A stretch of 64,000 bases of DNA. Origin: Corallococcus silvisoli (lineage in GTDB: Bacteria; Myxococcota; Myxococcia; Myxococcales; Myxococcaceae). A program made the position numbers and the translations under genes. The notes under the pieces were generated by a model. That model was not told where the DNA came from. It searched no databases and saw only the letters and a list, made by a program, of their open reading frames with translations. The stretch is taken from positions 1 through 64,000 of the forward strand of contig NZ_JAAAPJ010000008.1 of assembly GCF_009909145.1 (NCBI RefSeq), given 5' to 3'. Positions 41,367 to 49,394 of this stretch are shown one piece after another; position 1 is the stretch's first letter; each line of letters starts with the position of its first letter.

Positions 41367-42311
41367 GTGAAGGGCATGCCGCAGGACTCCCTCCTCGTCG
41401 CCGCGCTGGGTGACATCCACGGACGCTTCCACCGGGTGGAGGCCTGGCTGGACGCGCTCGAGCAGGCGCGCGGACGCCGGGTGGACCTGGTGCTGGCGGT
41501 GGGGGACGTGGAGGCCTTCCGGCGCGCGGACGACCACCGGCGCAAGGCCGCCAAGCGCTCCATGCCCGCGGAGTTCGCCGAGTACGCGGACGGCCTGCGC
41601 CGCGTGAAGCGGCCGCTGTACTTCATTGGCGGCAACAACGAGGACTTCGAGGCGCTGCACGACCTGCAGGACGGCGGAGACCTGGCCCCGGACGTCCACT
41701 ACCTGGGCCGCGCGGGCCTGCGGGAGCTGGACGGCCTGCGGGTGGCGTACCTGTCCGGCATCCACGCGCCGCGGTTCATCGATCAGCCGCTGCGGCGCCC
41801 CACGTCGCTGGATACCTCGAAGCAGGCGGGCTACTTCCGCGCGTCCGAGGTGGAGCGGGTGTCCGCCGCGCGCGACGTGGACCTGCTGCTCGTCCACGAG
41901 TGGCCCCGAGGCATCGTGCAGAAGGCCCGCGACGAGCCGCCCTCGCCGCCGCGCCCCCTGCCGTCGCCGTGGATTGGCAACTCGGTGACGCGCAAGCTGG
42001 TGGACGCGGTGCAACCGAAGTGGGTGCTCTGCGGGCACTCCCACAAGCCCTTCGCCGTGTCGCTGGAGTCGCACGGGCGCGCGCCGTCGCGCGTGGCCTG
42101 CATGGACCAGGCGTCCCGGCCGGACACCTCCGTGTTCTGGCTGGAGTTCGAGCGCCGCGAGGCCCAGCGTGCCGGCTGGGGCATCACGGGCGTCACCGCC
42201 TGGGAGGCGGGGCAGCGCTGGGGGCTGCACACGCTGCCCCCGGGAGTGCCGGAGTCCGGGCCCGGCAACGGGACGGACAGCGAGCCCCGGGGCGACGGCG
42301 CTACAGCTTGA
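41367..42311 (+). CDS. Dbr1-like metallophosphoesterase
   Basis: A 314-residue calcineurin-type metallophosphoesterase. Metal motifs: GDIHGRF (about 16-22), VGDVEAFRR, FIGGNNEDFEAL, LVHEWPRG and CGHSHKPF. The order and intervening signatures (LAPDVHYLGRAGLRELDGLR, LSGIHAPRF, YFRASEVE) closely follow eukaryotic lariat-debranching enzyme Dbr1 (IGGNHE, APNIYYLG, SGI, SHDWPRSI), although the first motif has Asp where Dbr1 has Cys. It may cleave phosphodiester bonds in RNA or a cyclic nucleotide. GTG 41367 and ATG 41376 are alternative starts. Its end overlaps the convergent kinase gene by 11 bases. Confidence 0.8.
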   Translation: MKGMPQDSLLVAALGDIHGRFHRVEAWLDALEQARGRRVDLVLAVGDVEAFRRADDHRRKAAKRSMPAEFAEYADGLRRVKRPLYFIGGNNEDFEALHDLQDGGDLAPDVHYLGRAGLRELDGLRVAYLSGIHAPRFIDQPLRRPTSLDTSKQAGYFRASEVERVSAARDVDLLLVHEWPRGIVQKARDEPPSPPRPLPSPWIGNSVTRKLVDAVQPKWVLCGHSHKPFAVSLESHGRAPSRVACMDQASRPDTSVFWLEFERREAQRAGWGITGVTAWEAGQRWGLHTLPPGVPESGPGNGTDSEPRGDGATA

Positions 42312-43458
42312 CGACGTCCACGCCCTTGCGCGGCAGCTCCACGCGGAACTCCGTGTAGGGCCCGGTGCCGGAGTGCACCTCCACGCCGCCCTGGTGGGCC
42401 TGGATGATCTGCTGGACGATGTAGAGGCCCAGGCCCAGCCCGCCCTTGCGCCCCCGCTGCTGCTGGCCTCCCCGGAAGGGATCGAAGAGGAAGGGCAGCA
42501 GGCCGGGCGGGATGACGCCCGCGTTGGTGACGGTGAAGCGCAGGGCGTCGTCGCGCGTGCCGTCCACGCGGATGCGCACGGGCTCCGTGGCGTCGCCGTG
42601 CTGGAGCGCGTTGCCGATGAGGTTGGAGGCCACCTGCGCCAGCCGGTCCGCGTCCCAGTCCCCCACGAGGTCGCCGTCCTGCTGCACCTCGATGCGGTGC
42701 CGGGGCCACGCCGTCTGGTGCTCCTGCACCATGCGCTGCAGCAGCTGCCCGAAGTCCGTCTCGCCCCGGCTCAGGGGGATGCCGCCCGCGAGCCGCGCGC
42801 GGGCCAGGTCCAGCACGTCTTCAATCATCCGGCCCATGCGCTTGCCCGCGGCGAGCATCCGCGTGGCCGTCTTCTTCACGGCCTCGTCCTCCGAGCGGCG
42901 CTGGAGCAGGTCCGCCGCGGTGAGGATGGCGGAGAGCGGGTTGCGCAGGTCGTGGCCCAGCACCGCGGTGAACATCTCGTTGAGGCGCAGGGTCTCCGCG
43001 AGCGTGTCCAGCTGCTGGGCCAGCTGCTGCTTCTGCCGGTGCATCTGGAAGAAGACGCCCGCCTTGCCGCGCAGGACGTGCGCCTCCAGCGGCTTGTAGA
43101 GGAAGTCCACCGCGCCGGCCTCGTAGCCCTTGAAGACGCGCCGGGGGTCGCCCGTGCCCGCGGTGACGAAGATGATGGGCACGTCGCGGGTGCGCTCCGA
43201 GCCGCGCATCAGCTCCGCGAGTTCAAAGCCATCCATCTCCGGCATCTGCACGTCCAGCAGCGCGAGCGCGAACTCGTGCCGCAGCAGCAGCTCCAGCGCC
43301 TCGGCGCCGGACCGCGCGCAGTGCACCTCCACGTCGTCGCCCCGCAACACGGCGGACAGCGCGAGGAGGTTCTCCTCCAGGTCATCGACGACCAGGCACT
43401 TCACCCGGGAGGCCACGGGCCGCGACTCCTTGCTGAGGACGGACACGTCAGATAGCAC
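42301..43458 (-). CDS. receiver-histidine kinase fusion
   Basis: A 385-residue cytosolic protein. An N-terminal receiver (VKCLVVDDLEENLLALSAVL with the phospho-Asp in LALLDVQMPEMDGFELAEL, Lys in DFLYKPLE) leads to a coiled coil and HisKA with His in FTAVLGHDLRNPLSAIL, then HATPase with FDPFRGGQQ and GGLGLGLYIVQQII. Start GTG 43458 has GGGGGAG six bases upstream; a TTG at 43500 is the only longer option. It has no membrane segment, so it is likely fed by the upstream kinase in the same cluster. Confidence 0.88.
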   Translation of the reverse strand: MLSDVSVLSKESRPVASRVKCLVVDDLEENLLALSAVLRGDDVEVHCARSGAEALELLLRHEFALALLDVQMPEMDGFELAELMRGSERTRDVPIIFVTAGTGDPRRVFKGYEAGAVDFLYKPLEAHVLRGKAGVFFQMHRQKQQLAQQLDTLAETLRLNEMFTAVLGHDLRNPLSAILTAADLLQRRSEDEAVKKTATRMLAAGKRMGRMIEDVLDLARARLAGGIPLSRGETDFGQLLQRMVQEHQTAWPRHRIEVQQDGDLVGDWDADRLAQVASNLIGNALQHGDATEPVRIRVDGTRDDALRFTVTNAGVIPPGLLPFLFDPFRGGQQQRGRKGGLGLGLYIVQQIIQAHQGGVEVHSGTGPYTEFRVELPRKGVDVVKL

Positions 43459-43616
43459 CACCCGCTCCCCCTGCCTGAAGGACGTCGGGCATCTGTTCAA
43501 GAGGAAGCACGGCGTCCGCTGGCGTCCTCGCGGACGCGCCCACGGCCATGGCGTCGACGCGGCCCGGGGGATGCTCGGAGCGGTGGCTCGGGGGGCTCAT
43601 GGACGAAGGGCTCCTC

Positions 43617-44456
43617 CTAGCGCTTCTGGTAGAGCCGGTCCTCGGGGACGAGGGGGGCGAACGCGGACTCGTGCGAGGAGAAGCGCAGGGATTCGCGGGC
43701 CCCCAGGCCCAGGAAGCCCTTGTGGCAGAGCGACTCCGTGAACAGGCCCAGCGCGCGCTCTTGCAGCTCGCGGTTGAAGTAGATGAGCACGTTGCGGCAC
43801 GACAGCAGCTGCACCTCCGCGAAGACGCTGTCGGTGGCCAGGCTGTGGTCCGAGAAGACGATGTGGGCCTTGAGCGAGCGGTCGAACACCGCGCCGCCGT
43901 ACGCGGCCGTGTAGTAGTCCGACAGCGACGTGCGCGCGCCCGACAGCCGGTGGTTCTGGGTGAAGGACGCGATGCGGTCCACCGCGTACACGCCGGCTTC
44001 CGCGCGCTGGAGGGCGGTGGGGTTGATGTCCGTGGCGTAGAGGAGCGTGCGCTCCAGCAGCCCCTCCTCGCGCAGCAGGATGGCCAGCGACCAGGCCTCC
44101 TCTCCCGTGCTGCACCCGGCGATCCACACCTTGAGTGACGGGTAGGTGCGCAGCACGGGCACGACCTGCTCGCGCAGGGCGCGGTAGTAGGACGGGTCCC
44201 GGAACAGCTCGCTCACCTGCACGGTGAGGTAGTCGAGCAGGGCGGGGAAGAGCGGGGGCTCGTGCAGGACCCGGTCCTGGAGCTGGGACAGCGTGGCGCA
44301 GCCGAAGTGCTCCGCGGCCTGGGCCAGCCGTCGCTTGAGCGACGACACCGCGTAGCCACGGAAGTCGTGGTGGTATTTGAGGTAGAGCGCTTCGAGCAGC
44401 AGCCGCAGCTCGATGTCGAAGTCCTTCGAGGCCACGTCGAGCATGCCCGTCCTCAT
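43617..44456 (-). CDS. CheR-type protein-glutamate methyltransferase
   Basis: A 279-residue CheR: N-terminal helical domain (about 10-75, LYLKYHHDFRGYAVSSLKRRL) and a SAM-binding domain with RDPSYYRAL, KVWIAGCSTGEEAWSLAILL, YATDINPTALQRAEAGVY and LLSCRNVLIYFN. It would methylate glutamates of a chemoreceptor or related protein with SAM. The start ATG overlaps the stop of the big hybrid kinase (ATGA), so both are co-translated. No CheB esterase or chemoreceptor lies in the window, so it probably has a non-chemotaxis role. ATG 44444 is an alternative start. Confidence 0.9.
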   Translation of the reverse strand: MRTGMLDVASKDFDIELRLLLEALYLKYHHDFRGYAVSSLKRRLAQAAEHFGCATLSQLQDRVLHEPPLFPALLDYLTVQVSELFRDPSYYRALREQVVPVLRTYPSLKVWIAGCSTGEEAWSLAILLREEGLLERTLLYATDINPTALQRAEAGVYAVDRIASFTQNHRLSGARTSLSDYYTAAYGGAVFDRSLKAHIVFSDHSLATDSVFAEVQLLSCRNVLIYFNRELQERALGLFTESLCHKGFLGLGARESLRFSSHESAFAPLVPEDRLYQKR

Positions 44457-47400
44457 GCCTTGGGCATCCACACGCGCAGCAGCGACAGGAGCTTCTCCAC
44501 GTCCAGCGGCTTGGCGATGGAGTCGTTGGCGCCGGCCTGGAGGCACTGCTCCTGGTCATCGCGCATGGCCTTCGCGGTGAGGGCGATGATGGGCAGCTTC
44601 TTCCACTCCGTGCGCTTGCGGATCTCTCGCGTGGCGGTGAGCCCGTCCATCTCCGGCATCATGATGTCCATCAGCACCAGGTCCACCGCGAGCTGCGGCT
44701 GGGCCAGGCTCTTCGTGAGCAGCGCCAGGGCCTCCCGGCCGTTGCGGGCGATCTCCACCTTCGCGCCCCGCGGCTCCAGCACGCTGGAGAGGGCGAAGAT
44801 GTTCCGCACGTCGTCCTCCACCACCAGGATGCGGCGGCCCTCCAGCGCGGACTCGCGGTCGCGCGCGGCCTGGAGCATGCGCTGGCGATCCGGCGGGAGG
44901 CGCGACTCCACCTGGTGCAGGAACAGCGTCACCTCATCCAGGAGCCGCTCCGGGGAGCGCACGCCCTTGATGATGATGGAGCGGGAGAAGCGGCGCAGGC
45001 GCTGCTCCTCGTCGCGGCTGAGCGTGCGCCCGGTGTAGACGATGACGGGGGGGAAGGACACGCCCTCCTCGGCGGCCATCCGCTCCAGGAACTCGTGGCC
45101 GCTCAGGTCGGGCAGGTGCAGGTCCATCACCATGCACTCGAAGGTGCGCTCGCGCAGCCGCTGGAGCGCGTCATTCGCGGTGGCCACGCCCTCCACCTCC
45201 ACGTCCTCGGTCTCCAGCAGCTTCTGGATGCTCTCGCGCTGGCGGGCGTCGTCCTCCAGCACCAGCACCCGGCGGGTCCCGGGCGTGAACTTCGTCTCCA
45301 GCTTGCGGAAGACGTCCAGCAGCTGTTCGCGCTGCACGGGCTTGAGCGCGAAGCCCACCGCGCCCAGCTCCAGGGCCTCGCGCGTCTGGTCCTCCACGGA
45401 CAGCACGTGCACCGGGATGTGGCGCGTGCGCGGGTTGCGCTTGAGTTGATCCAACACGGAGAGGCCGGAGTGGTCCGGCAGGTTCATGTCCAGCAGGATG
45501 GCGTGGGGCTGGTGGCCGACGGCGGCCTCGAGGCCCTCCGTGGCGGTGGAGGCCAGGAGGCACTGGAAGCCCAGCTCGTGCGCCTCGTCGCGCAGGATGC
45601 GGGCGAAGCGCGCGTCGTCCTCCACCACCAGCAGCACGCGCGAGCCGGGCGTGAGGTGCTCGCGGTCGTCCTCCAGGCCGGCGGGAGGGGGCGGCAGCGG
45701 GGCGGAGGCTCGAGGCGCCGGGCGGGCGGAGGCCGCCGCGTCTCGGACCGGGATGGCGGCGCCCGGGCGCAGGGGCAGGGTGAGGGTGAAGGTGCTGCCC
45801 TCGCCTGGGGTGCTGCGCACGGTGACGTCACCGCCCATCAGGCGCGCCAGGTCGCGCGAGATGGACAGGCCCAGGCCGGTGCCGCCGTACTTGCGGTGCG
45901 TGCTGCCGTCGGCCTGCCGGAAGGCCTCGAAGATGGCGTCGTGCAGCTCGCGGGGGATGCCGATGCCGGAGTCGCGCACGGAGAAGCCCACGAGCCCCGG
46001 GCCCGCGGTGGCGATGGTGAAGGCCACCTCGCCGGCTTCGGTGAACTTGAAGGCGTTGGACAACAGGTTCTTGAGCACCTGCCCCAGCCGCTGCGGATCC
46101 GTCTCCAGGGTGGGGGGCACGTCCGGTGCGACGGTGAAGGAGAAGTGCAGGTCCTTCTGCTTCGCCACGGGCTCGAAGGTGCGGCCCAGGCTCTCGACGA
46201 GGCGCTGGATCGCGACCGGCTCCGGCCGCACCTCCACCTTGCCCGCCTCGATGCGCGACAGGTCCAGGATGTCGTTGATGAGGGCCAGGAGGTCGTCGCC
46301 CGCGGAGCCGATGGTCCGCGCGAACGTCACCTGTTCGGCGGTGAGGTTGCCCTCCTTGTTGTCCGCCAGCAGCTTCGCGAGGATGAGCGAGCTGTTGAGC
46401 GGCGTGCGCAGCTCATGGCTCATGTTGGCCAGGAACTCGGACTTGTAGCGGTTGGTGCGCTCCAGCTCCGTGGCCTTCTGGGTGAGCGTCACCTGCGCCA
46501 GGGCCAGGTCATCGCGCTGGGTCTCCAGCAGGCGTGCCTGTTCCTCCAGCTGGGCGTTGGTCTGCTCCAGCTCCGCCTGCTGGGTCATCATCCGCGTCTG
46601 GGATTCCTTGAGGATGCGGCTCTGCTCCTCGATCTCCTCGTTGGAGACGCGCAGCTCCTCCTGCTGGGCCTGCAGCTCCTCGGCCTGCCGCCGCGTCTCC
46701 TCCAGGAGTTGTTCCAGGCGGGTGCGATCATGCGAGGCGCGCACCGCCACGCCAATGGAGTCGGACACGCGTCGGAGCAGCTCCAGGTCCGACGGGTACA
46801 CCGGGTGCAGGAAGCCCAGCTCCACCACCGCGTTGACCTGCCCGTCCACCTGGGCGGGGGCGATGAGGACATGGCGTGGTCGTCCGTGGCCCAGGCTGGA
46901 GGCGATGGGCAGGTAGCCTTCGGGGACGTCGCGCAGGTGGATGGCGCGCCCGTCCTTGAGGGCCTGTCCGGCCAGACCCTCGCCGGGGCTCAGGGTGGCG
47001 TGCTTCGTCGCGAAGTCAGCGGGCAGCGCGTGGCTGGCGACGCGGCGGAAGCGGCTCGTGGCGTCCGCGAGGTAGAGCGCGCCCACCTGGGCATCCAGCG
47101 TGTCGGCGAGGACGCGCAGGATGTTGTCGCCCAGCTGGTCCAGGCGCTGCTCACCCTGCATGCGCGTGGCGAGCGCGTTGTGCCCGGCCTGGACCCACGC
47201 CTCGATGCTCCGGGCCCGGAAGTCGCGCGACGCGATGTACGCCGCCATGCCAATCAGCGCGAACAGCAGGGCGGAGCCGGCCCAGGTGACGACGAGGGAC
47301 AGCGTGGCGGAGGCCTGGAGTTCGGCGGTGCGCTCCGCGAGCAGCTGCTGCTCCTCGGTCGCCATCTGCCGGACGACGGCGCGGAGGGCGTTCATCGCGG

Positions 47401-47875
47401 CGATGCCGCGGTCCTCCTTCACGACGGCGATGGCCGCGCGGCTCTCTCCCCGCCGTTGCAGGTCGATGGTCTGCTGGAGCTCCGCGAGCTTCTCCGTGAC
47501 GGCGCGCTCCAGGGCCTCCAGGCGCTGCTGTTGGAGGCCGTTGTCGCGGGTCAGCTCGCGCAGGCGCTCCAACCGGCCCGGCAGCGACTTCTTCGCGCCC
47601 AGGTAGGGCTCCAGGTAGCTCTCCGCGCCGGTGAGGAGGAAGCCGCGCTGGCCGGTCTCCGCGTCCTTCATCGCGGACAGCAGGCCCTCCAGTTGCTCCA
47701 CGACCGAGAGGGTGTGCGTCACCAGCTCGCCCGCGACCGCGCGCGATTGGAGGGTGCGGTAGGAGAGGAAGGCGATGGCGAGGATGGCCACCGCCGCCAC
47801 CGCGAAGCCCGCGAACGTGGATGGGGGCAGGGCCGGCCCGAAGCGCGGTGCGTCCTTCGCGTGGGACGGGCTCAT
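44453..47875 (-). CDS. CHASE3/GAF hybrid histidine kinase with three receivers
   Basis: A 1140-residue protein. Two membrane segments (about 20-40 and 190-212) enclose a CHASE3 domain (with VEQLEGLLSAMKDAETGQRGF and GFLLTG). Then come a GAF domain (about 235-385, LGDNILRVLADTLDAQVG), a long coiled coil, HisKA with FLANMSHELRTPLNSS, HATPase with GGTGLGLSISRDLARL, and three receivers (VLLVVEDDARFARIL, VLVLEDDARQRESI, ILVVEDDVRNIFALSSVL), each with a visible phospho-Asp region (LLDMNLPD, VMDLHLPD, LMDIMMPEMDG). ATG 47875 is the preferred start. First gene of a three-gene cluster with CheR and the receiver-kinase. Confidence 0.93.
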   Translation of the reverse strand: MSPSHAKDAPRFGPALPPSTFAGFAVAAVAILAIAFLSYRTLQSRAVAGELVTHTLSVVEQLEGLLSAMKDAETGQRGFLLTGAESYLEPYLGAKKSLPGRLERLRELTRDNGLQQQRLEALERAVTEKLAELQQTIDLQRRGESRAAIAVVKEDRGIAAMNALRAVVRQMATEEQQLLAERTAELQASATLSLVVTWAGSALLFALIGMAAYIASRDFRARSIEAWVQAGHNALATRMQGEQRLDQLGDNILRVLADTLDAQVGALYLADATSRFRRVASHALPADFATKHATLSPGEGLAGQALKDGRAIHLRDVPEGYLPIASSLGHGRPRHVLIAPAQVDGQVNAVVELGFLHPVYPSDLELLRRVSDSIGVAVRASHDRTRLEQLLEETRRQAEELQAQQEELRVSNEEIEEQSRILKESQTRMMTQQAELEQTNAQLEEQARLLETQRDDLALAQVTLTQKATELERTNRYKSEFLANMSHELRTPLNSSLILAKLLADNKEGNLTAEQVTFARTIGSAGDDLLALINDILDLSRIEAGKVEVRPEPVAIQRLVESLGRTFEPVAKQKDLHFSFTVAPDVPPTLETDPQRLGQVLKNLLSNAFKFTEAGEVAFTIATAGPGLVGFSVRDSGIGIPRELHDAIFEAFRQADGSTHRKYGGTGLGLSISRDLARLMGGDVTVRSTPGEGSTFTLTLPLRPGAAIPVRDAAASARPAPRASAPLPPPPAGLEDDREHLTPGSRVLLVVEDDARFARILRDEAHELGFQCLLASTATEGLEAAVGHQPHAILLDMNLPDHSGLSVLDQLKRNPRTRHIPVHVLSVEDQTREALELGAVGFALKPVQREQLLDVFRKLETKFTPGTRRVLVLEDDARQRESIQKLLETEDVEVEGVATANDALQRLRERTFECMVMDLHLPDLSGHEFLERMAAEEGVSFPPVIVYTGRTLSRDEEQRLRRFSRSIIIKGVRSPERLLDEVTLFLHQVESRLPPDRQRMLQAARDRESALEGRRILVVEDDVRNIFALSSVLEPRGAKVEIARNGREALALLTKSLAQPQLAVDLVLMDIMMPEMDGLTATREIRKRTEWKKLPIIALTAKAMRDDQEQCLQAGANDSIAKPLDVEKLLSLLRVWMPKA

Positions 47876-48037
47876 GGGCACCGCCCCGAGGAGCACGGAG
47901 GGAGGACGATCAGGATGGAGCGCACGGAGGGACCCGTCCGACGAAGGTGAACGGATCGCCTACCATGCCGGCCGCGTGCCTCCAGGGGGCGTGGAGGCCG
48001 AAGTGTCGGCTTGTGCGCGGCCGGCGGCCCTGCGGGC

Positions 48038-48946
48038 CTAGAACGAGCCCGTCAGGCCCACCATCTGCCGGCCGATGGCCGGGTTGAGCGACAGCGAGGA
48101 CCGCCGCGCGGCGGACGAGGAGGCGTCGTCCGTGCGGCCGTGCAGGAGCAAGGGCACGGCGACGCCGAACGCGGAGCCCACCACCGCGCCGGTGAGCACG
48201 TCGGTGAGGTAGTGCTTGTCCGCGGCCATGCGCAACGCGCCCACGGACGCGGCCAGCGGGAGCCCCACGCCCCAGATGAGGCCCTGGTGCTTGTAGCCGC
48301 GCATCGCGGCGACGGTGCCCGCGGACACCACCAGGGAGAAGGCCAGGTTGGTGTGTCCGCTGTAGAAGGACAGGTTGTTGTCGTTGGGGTGGGCGGTGAG
48401 GGCCTTCTCGGCCTCCGGCAGCGCGTGGACGAAGGGGCGCTCGCGGCCGACGCTGAACTTCACCGCCTGGTTGACGACGGAGGAGAGGACGGCGCTCTCC
48501 ACCATGATGGTCGCGTCCTGCGCGAAGAGCTCCCCGGACGCGTTGCTGGAGCGGCCCACGGCGTACTGCGCTCCGAGCATTCCCAGGGGCAGGCCCGCGA
48601 ACCCGATGAGGTTGCTCCAGGTGTTCGCCCGCTTGCGCGACGCCTCGGTGCCTCCCCGGATGCCTCGGCCCCAGCGGTCCAGCCGGTTGAGCGTGTCGGT
48701 GCCGTCCGGAGCGCGGTCGCACCAGTGGCACCGCGCCGGGGCCAGGCTGTCCTTGAACACCGTCTCGCTGGAGATCCACAGCACGCCGGCGGTGCCGGTG
48801 ATGATGCCGTCCCGCGTCCAGTCGAAGCGCAGCGCGCGCGGCGTGTCCGACGCGTCCTGCGCGAACGCGGGCGACAGCGGCGTCAGGAGCAGCAGGCAGA
48901 GAGTGACGAGGGTCCGGCAGGAGGCGCGCATGAGGCGCCGGAGCAT
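48038..48946 (-). CDS. PAP2-family phosphatase, periplasmic/membrane
   Basis: A 302-residue protein with a signal peptide (LVTLCLLLLTPLSPAFAQ). The three PAP2 motifs are present: KFSVGRERPF (KxxxxxxRP), SFYSGHTN (variant of PSGH) and RMAADKHYLTDVLTG (SRxxxxxHxxxD). It likely hydrolyses lipid pyrophosphates or phosphatidate outside the cytosol. Start ATG 48946 follows GGGAG; ATG 48931 is possible. It stands alone. Confidence 0.88.
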   Translation of the reverse strand: MLRRLMRASCRTLVTLCLLLLTPLSPAFAQDASDTPRALRFDWTRDGIITGTAGVLWISSETVFKDSLAPARCHWCDRAPDGTDTLNRLDRWGRGIRGGTEASRKRANTWSNLIGFAGLPLGMLGAQYAVGRSSNASGELFAQDATIMVESAVLSSVVNQAVKFSVGRERPFVHALPEAEKALTAHPNDNNLSFYSGHTNLAFSLVVSAGTVAAMRGYKHQGLIWGVGLPLAASVGALRMAADKHYLTDVLTGAVVGSAFGVAVPLLLHGRTDDASSSAARRSSLSLNPAIGRQMVGLTGSF

Positions 48947-49394
48947 AAGGGGGCTCCCACCCTTTCCGGCAATCCCGGATGCCTGGACTCAACATCCGCG
49001 CCCAGCGCGATCGTGGACACGCCGACCCGCGTGCTCCTGAGCGCTCAGCGCCCTCACGTGCTCCTGGCGCGAACCCGCGCGCCTTGACGAAGGCGCCGCG
49101 CCCAAGGGGCTCGCGCGAGCTTGCGGGACAGCGCCCCATGTGGCCCACGTCCGCGCACCCGCGCTGCTTGCTCGCGAGGTGGACGCGTTCCTCTCCGCGC
49201 GCTGAAAAAGCGGGCCTTGCGCGGAAGGACCCCGGGCTGAGCGGTGCTGTCCCAGGTCGGGTGGAAGCCCCGCGTCCTTGGACTTCCCGGGTTCCAGAGG
49301 GCAGCAGGCGGGCGGACAACGGGTGAGGGTGTGGGAATGCAGCGAAAGGAGCATGAAAACGGCGCCCCTGGCCGTTCTAGAGTCCTCGCCCCGC
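48947..49394. other. intergenic region upstream of the AddB-like gene
   Basis: 448 bases before ATG 49395 with no convincing ORF. An in-frame ATG 49353 preceded by AAAGGAG only 1 base away could extend the AddB-like gene by 14 residues; the distance is too short for a normal ribosome site, so ATG 49395 is used here. Confidence 0.4.
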
